From an uncultured Synergistia bacterium (GTDB lineage Bacteria > Eremiobacterota > SpSt-956 > JAKJGF01), in contig CALARM010000746.1 of assembly GCA_937888925.1 (NCBI GenBank), forward strand, positions 1 to 7,476: a stretch of 7,476 nucleotides of DNA, in the 5' to 3' direction. The notes below the pieces were generated by a model. It worked only from the letters and a program-made list of their open reading frames with translations. It had not been told where the DNA came from and did no database searches. Below, one piece after another: positions 5,023 to 7,476 of the stretch (its first letter is position 1; each line of letters starts with the position of its first letter). The translations under genes were made by a program, and so were the position numbers.

Positions 5023-6633
5023 ACTCGCTTCTACCGGTATCTTCACAGTAAACACAGTTCCTTTCCCTACTGTACTTTCTACTGTAATATCTCCCTTATG
5101 TTTTTTTATTATATCATAAATAATACTCAGGCCGAGGCCTGTACCTTTCCCTACTTCTTTCGTAGTAAAAAAAGGTTCGAAAATCTTATTTAAATATTCT
5201 TCTTTTATGCCGCATCCCGTATCTCCTATGGATATATATACAGAATTTCTGTCATACCATGTTTTTATAATAATTTCTCCGTATTTTTCTATAGCCTGAG
5301 ACGCATTTACAAGTAAATTCATAAATACCTGTGTTAACTGCTGTGGATAACATAATATTTCCGGTATATCTCCGTATTCTTTTATTACCTCTGCTTTATA
5401 TTTAATTTCATTCCATACTATATTCAATGTACGATCTATAGCTTCGTTTATATCTGCACGTCTGAGATCTGCTCCATCATCAATCCTTGAAAAACCTTTT
5501 AAATCCTGGACTATTTTTGCCACTCTTTCTGTACCGTCAAGAGATTCTTTAATCAGTTCCCTTATATCTTCTGTGATATAATCGATTTTTAACTTTTTTT
5601 TCTTTTCATAAAGTTCTTCAATAGATGGAGTTATCTTAAATTCTTTTATAACCTCCGATTGTCCTTTCATGAACTCAATGAATTTATTTATGTATTTTTC
5701 AAGGGATCTCAGGTTCCCTCCTATAAATCCTATAGGGTTATTAATCTCATGTGCTATTCCTGCAGCAAGCTGTCCAATGGACGCCATCTTTTCCGACTGA
5801 AGAATTCTTGACTGGGCAGATTTTAGCTCATTATAGGCAATTTCAAGCTCTTTTCTGGCTTTTTCCGAGCACTCCTTTTCTGCTATAAGTAAATGTTCCG
5901 TTTCCTTTCTTTTGGTAATATCACGGGCACTGGAGAGTATTGCTTTCTTGTCTTTATAATCGATAAGGCGGCAGTTTACCTCTGTCGGAATAACAGTTCC
6001 GTCTTTTTTTACATGGATTGTTTCAAAATAAAACTGGCCTTTTTCATGAAGTACTGAAATTATCTCCTCCAGTTTTAAGGCATCATCAGGGAGATGTATA
6101 TCAGAACGTGTCATGTGTAAAAATTCTTCCCTCTTATATCCGAAGCGCTCGCATGCTATATGGTTTACTTCAAGAAATATGCCTTCAAGATCATAAATAA
6201 AAATAGCATCGTTTACATTATCAAAAAGTGTTCGGTACCTTTTTTCACTTTCAAAGAGTTCTTTACGGGTATTCTGTTTTTCAATTGCTCTCTTTACCAT
6301 TATGAGCAGTTGTTCAATACTGTATGGTTTCTGTATATAACCATAGGCTCCGAGATTGATGGCTTCAACCACCGATTCCTGGGAAATATCACCTGTAAGA
6401 ATAATAAATTCCGTATATTCTTCTTCTTTTTTTATCTCTCTCAATACTTCAATACCTGACATGTCTTCAAGCATAATGTCCAGAAGCACTAAATCAGGTA
6501 TTTCCTCTTTTATAAGACTTATGGCTTTTTGCCCGCAATCAACTGCCAGTATTGAATAGCCGTAATAGACAAGTATATCCGAAAGGGTTTTTCTGATAGA
6601 TGCTTCATCGTCTACTATGAGAATGGTATTCAT
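5011..6633 (-). CDS. REC-PAS-histidine kinase with an extended phosphotransfer hairpin
   Basis: This is a soluble 540-residue kinase. Residues 1-118 are a receiver: D8/D9, phospho-acceptor D52 (LDIMLEDMSG), T80 and K102 in QKPY. Residues 129-245 are a PAS domain ending in the usual ARDITKRKE signature at 236-244. A coiled linker at 246-280 leads to the HisKA helices with H295 in AGIAHEINNP. The region between the histidine helix and the second helix (about 311-380) is long and lysine-rich, ending VQDLKGFSR; this matches a recognisable kinase subtype with an enlarged DHp hairpin. HATPase_c follows: N439/N443, DTGCG at 471-475, FEPFFTTK at 485-492 and GTGLGL at 497-502. It probably relays phosphate between its own receiver and the downstream REC proteins (inference). 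The ATG is preceded by a near-perfect Shine-Dalgarno located in the end of the upstream kinase gene, with which it shares an ATGA overlap (6630-6633). The stop lies in an AGTGAAA repeat. Confidence 0.93.
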   Translation of the reverse strand: MNTILIVDDEASIRKTLSDILVYYGYSILAVDCGQKAISLIKEEIPDLVLLDIMLEDMSGIEVLREIKKEEEYTEFIILTGDISQESVVEAINLGAYGYIQKPYSIEQLLIMVKRAIEKQNTRKELFESEKRYRTLFDNVNDAIFIYDLEGIFLEVNHIACERFGYKREEFLHMTRSDIHLPDDALKLEEIISVLHEKGQFYFETIHVKKDGTVIPTEVNCRLIDYKDKKAILSSARDITKRKETEHLLIAEKECSEKARKELEIAYNELKSAQSRILQSEKMASIGQLAAGIAHEINNPIGFIGGNLRSLEKYINKFIEFMKGQSEVIKEFKITPSIEELYEKKKKLKIDYITEDIRELIKESLDGTERVAKIVQDLKGFSRIDDGADLRRADINEAIDRTLNIVWNEIKYKAEVIKEYGDIPEILCYPQQLTQVFMNLLVNASQAIEKYGEIIIKTWYDRNSVYISIGDTGCGIKEEYLNKIFEPFFTTKEVGKGTGLGLSIIYDIIKKHKGDITVESTVGKGTVFTVKIPVEASSEK

Positions 6634-7476
6634 TGTTCACCTCCCGGAAATATTAAGGTGAAAACACTTCCCTTTCTTCCATTACTCTCTACTTTTATTG
6701 TTCCTCCGTTTACTTCTACAAGTTTTTTTGTCACAGCAAGCCCCAGACCTATGCCTCTGGATTTAGTCGTAAATAGAGGTTCGAAAATTTTCTCTATATG
6801 TTCAGGCTTAATACCACAACCTGTATCTATTATAGAAATATGCAGAAAATCTCCTTCTTTTTTCCCTTCTATGACAATCTCTCCTCCTTCAGGCATGGCC
6901 TGACAGGCATTGATTATAAGATTTTCCATTATCTGCACCATATGAGTTCTGTCAGCGCAGATTGTATAATCTATATTTCTATTAATTATCTTTATAGTTT
7001 CATCAAAAGTTCTTCTTTTCATCACTTCTTCCATAAAGTCTGGGAAAAATATTTTTTCACTGAAAGTAACAGGTTCTATTCTGGAAAAATTTAAAAGATC
7101 TGAAATAATCCTTTCTGATCTCTGAACTTCCGAAGAGATCATATTCAAATATTCTTTTACACAGTCAGGAGAGTCTTCGAGAACCATATTAAGATAATAA
7201 ATGGCATTATTAATTACTCCCAGAGGATTACGCAATTCATGTCCTACGGAGCCTGCAAGCTGACCTGTTACTGCAAGCTTTTCCTGTCTTATAAGTTTTT
7301 CCTGTGTATCTCTTAATTCTTTATTTTTCAATTCCAATTCTTTTTTACTCTTCAGAAGATTTATTTCCTGTTTTTCTCTATCCAGAATATTAGAAAGGAG
7401 TCTTTTTACTTCCATTTCTTTCCAAAATCCACCATCAAAAAAAATGAAAAACTCTTTGATGTCGAATTTACAAGAT
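6630..7476 (-). CDS. Histidine kinase (HisKA-HATPase), probably 5' partial
   Basis: An ATG lies at 7415, but the frame stays open through 20 further codons to the window edge. The upstream residues include FDGGFWKEMEVKRLL. The Shine-Dalgarno before 7415 is poor (GGAAAGAA directly adjacent), and residues after the ATG already form a helix. I therefore favour a longer protein whose N-terminal sensor or receiver domain lies outside the window, although a short kinase starting at 7415 is possible. Numbering from that ATG: coiled coil 8-45; HisKA with H59 in SVGHELRNPL; NFSRIEP at 109-115; N box N165/N169; DTGCG 197-201; FEPLFTTK 211-218; GIGLGL 221-226. All autokinase residues look intact. It is translationally coupled to the REC-PAS-kinase gene by an ATGA overlap and is the first visible gene of the - strand group. 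Its natural target is likely one of the receivers encoded downstream (inference). Confidence 0.88.
   Translation of the reverse strand, partial: SCKFDIKEFFIFFDGGFWKEMEVKRLLSNILDREKQEINLLKSKKELELKNKELRDTQEKLIRQEKLAVTGQLAGSVGHELRNPLGVINNAIYYLNMVLEDSPDCVKEYLNMISSEVQRSERIISDLLNFSRIEPVTFSEKIFFPDFMEEVMKRRTFDETIKIINRNIDYTICADRTHMVQIMENLIINACQAMPEGGEIVIEGKKEGDFLHISIIDTGCGIKPEHIEKIFEPLFTTKSRGIGLGLAVTKKLVEVNGGTIKVESNGRKGSVFTLIFPGGEQ
6637..6644 (-). promoter_or_regulatory. Strong ribosome binding site inside the preceding gene
   Basis: GGAGGTGA on the - strand is encoded by the final Gly-Gly-Glu codons of the upstream kinase. It is followed by ACA and the ATG at 6633. It is the closest match to the full anti-Shine-Dalgarno sequence in the window and fixes this start. 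It should let the REC-PAS kinase be translated at a high rate even without coupling. Confidence 0.85.

Noticed and set aside
6018..7094. Several + strand reading frames of 60-99 codons
   Set aside because: All are antisense to clearly conserved kinase domains and lack motifs or convincing ribosome sites.

Overview
The window is an AT-rich stretch packed almost edge to edge with cytoplasmic signal-transduction genes. No membrane-spanning segment or signal peptide is visible in any product, and no RNA gene, insertion sequence or CRISPR array was found. Soluble hybrid kinases, REC-HD-GYP and HDOD proteins, Shine-Dalgarno sites and ATGA-coupled genes together suggest a Gram-negative environmental bacterium with an expanded two-component repertoire. 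Desulfobacterota, Nitrospirota and spirochaete-like lineages are all plausible. That placement is inference from domain style, because no taxonomic marker is present.

Layout: two convergent gene groups. On the + strand, bases 1-407 hold the 3' end of a histidine kinase gene (ATP-binding C-terminus plus a helical tail module). It overlaps by 8 bp a REC-HisKA-HATPase kinase at 400-1530. On the - strand, reading from the right edge, come: a histidine kinase open to the window edge (7476-6630); a REC-PAS-histidine kinase (6633-5011); a REC-coiled coil-PAS protein (4937-4122); a REC-coiled coil-HD-GYP phosphodiesterase candidate with a C-terminal accessory module (4118-2814); a small protein resembling that same module (2817-2488); and an HDOD protein (2495-1626). 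Most junctions overlap by 4-8 bp or are 3 bp apart. The one real gap is 73 bp (4938-5010).

Together the genes look like a multi-kinase, multi-receiver phosphorelay whose outputs are HD-family domains (probable cyclic-di-GMP turnover by HD-GYP, and HDOD signalling) rather than DNA binding. No DNA-binding domain is present in the window.

The most unusual non-coding structure is a family of 7-bp tandem repeats. One site fills the space between the convergent genes (1520-1629) and a second fills the 73-bp gap in the - strand group (4954-5022). Both are built from a pentamer core of the type GT(G/T/A)A(C/T/A/G) plus a 2-nt linker specific to each array. On one strand each has the order GTTAT, (GTGAC)n, then GTTAC or GTAAC. 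At 1520-1622 two opposed arrays form a quasi-palindrome about 100 nt long in which 5 of every 7 positions pair. All three bordering genes end in a TGA lying inside a repeat unit.
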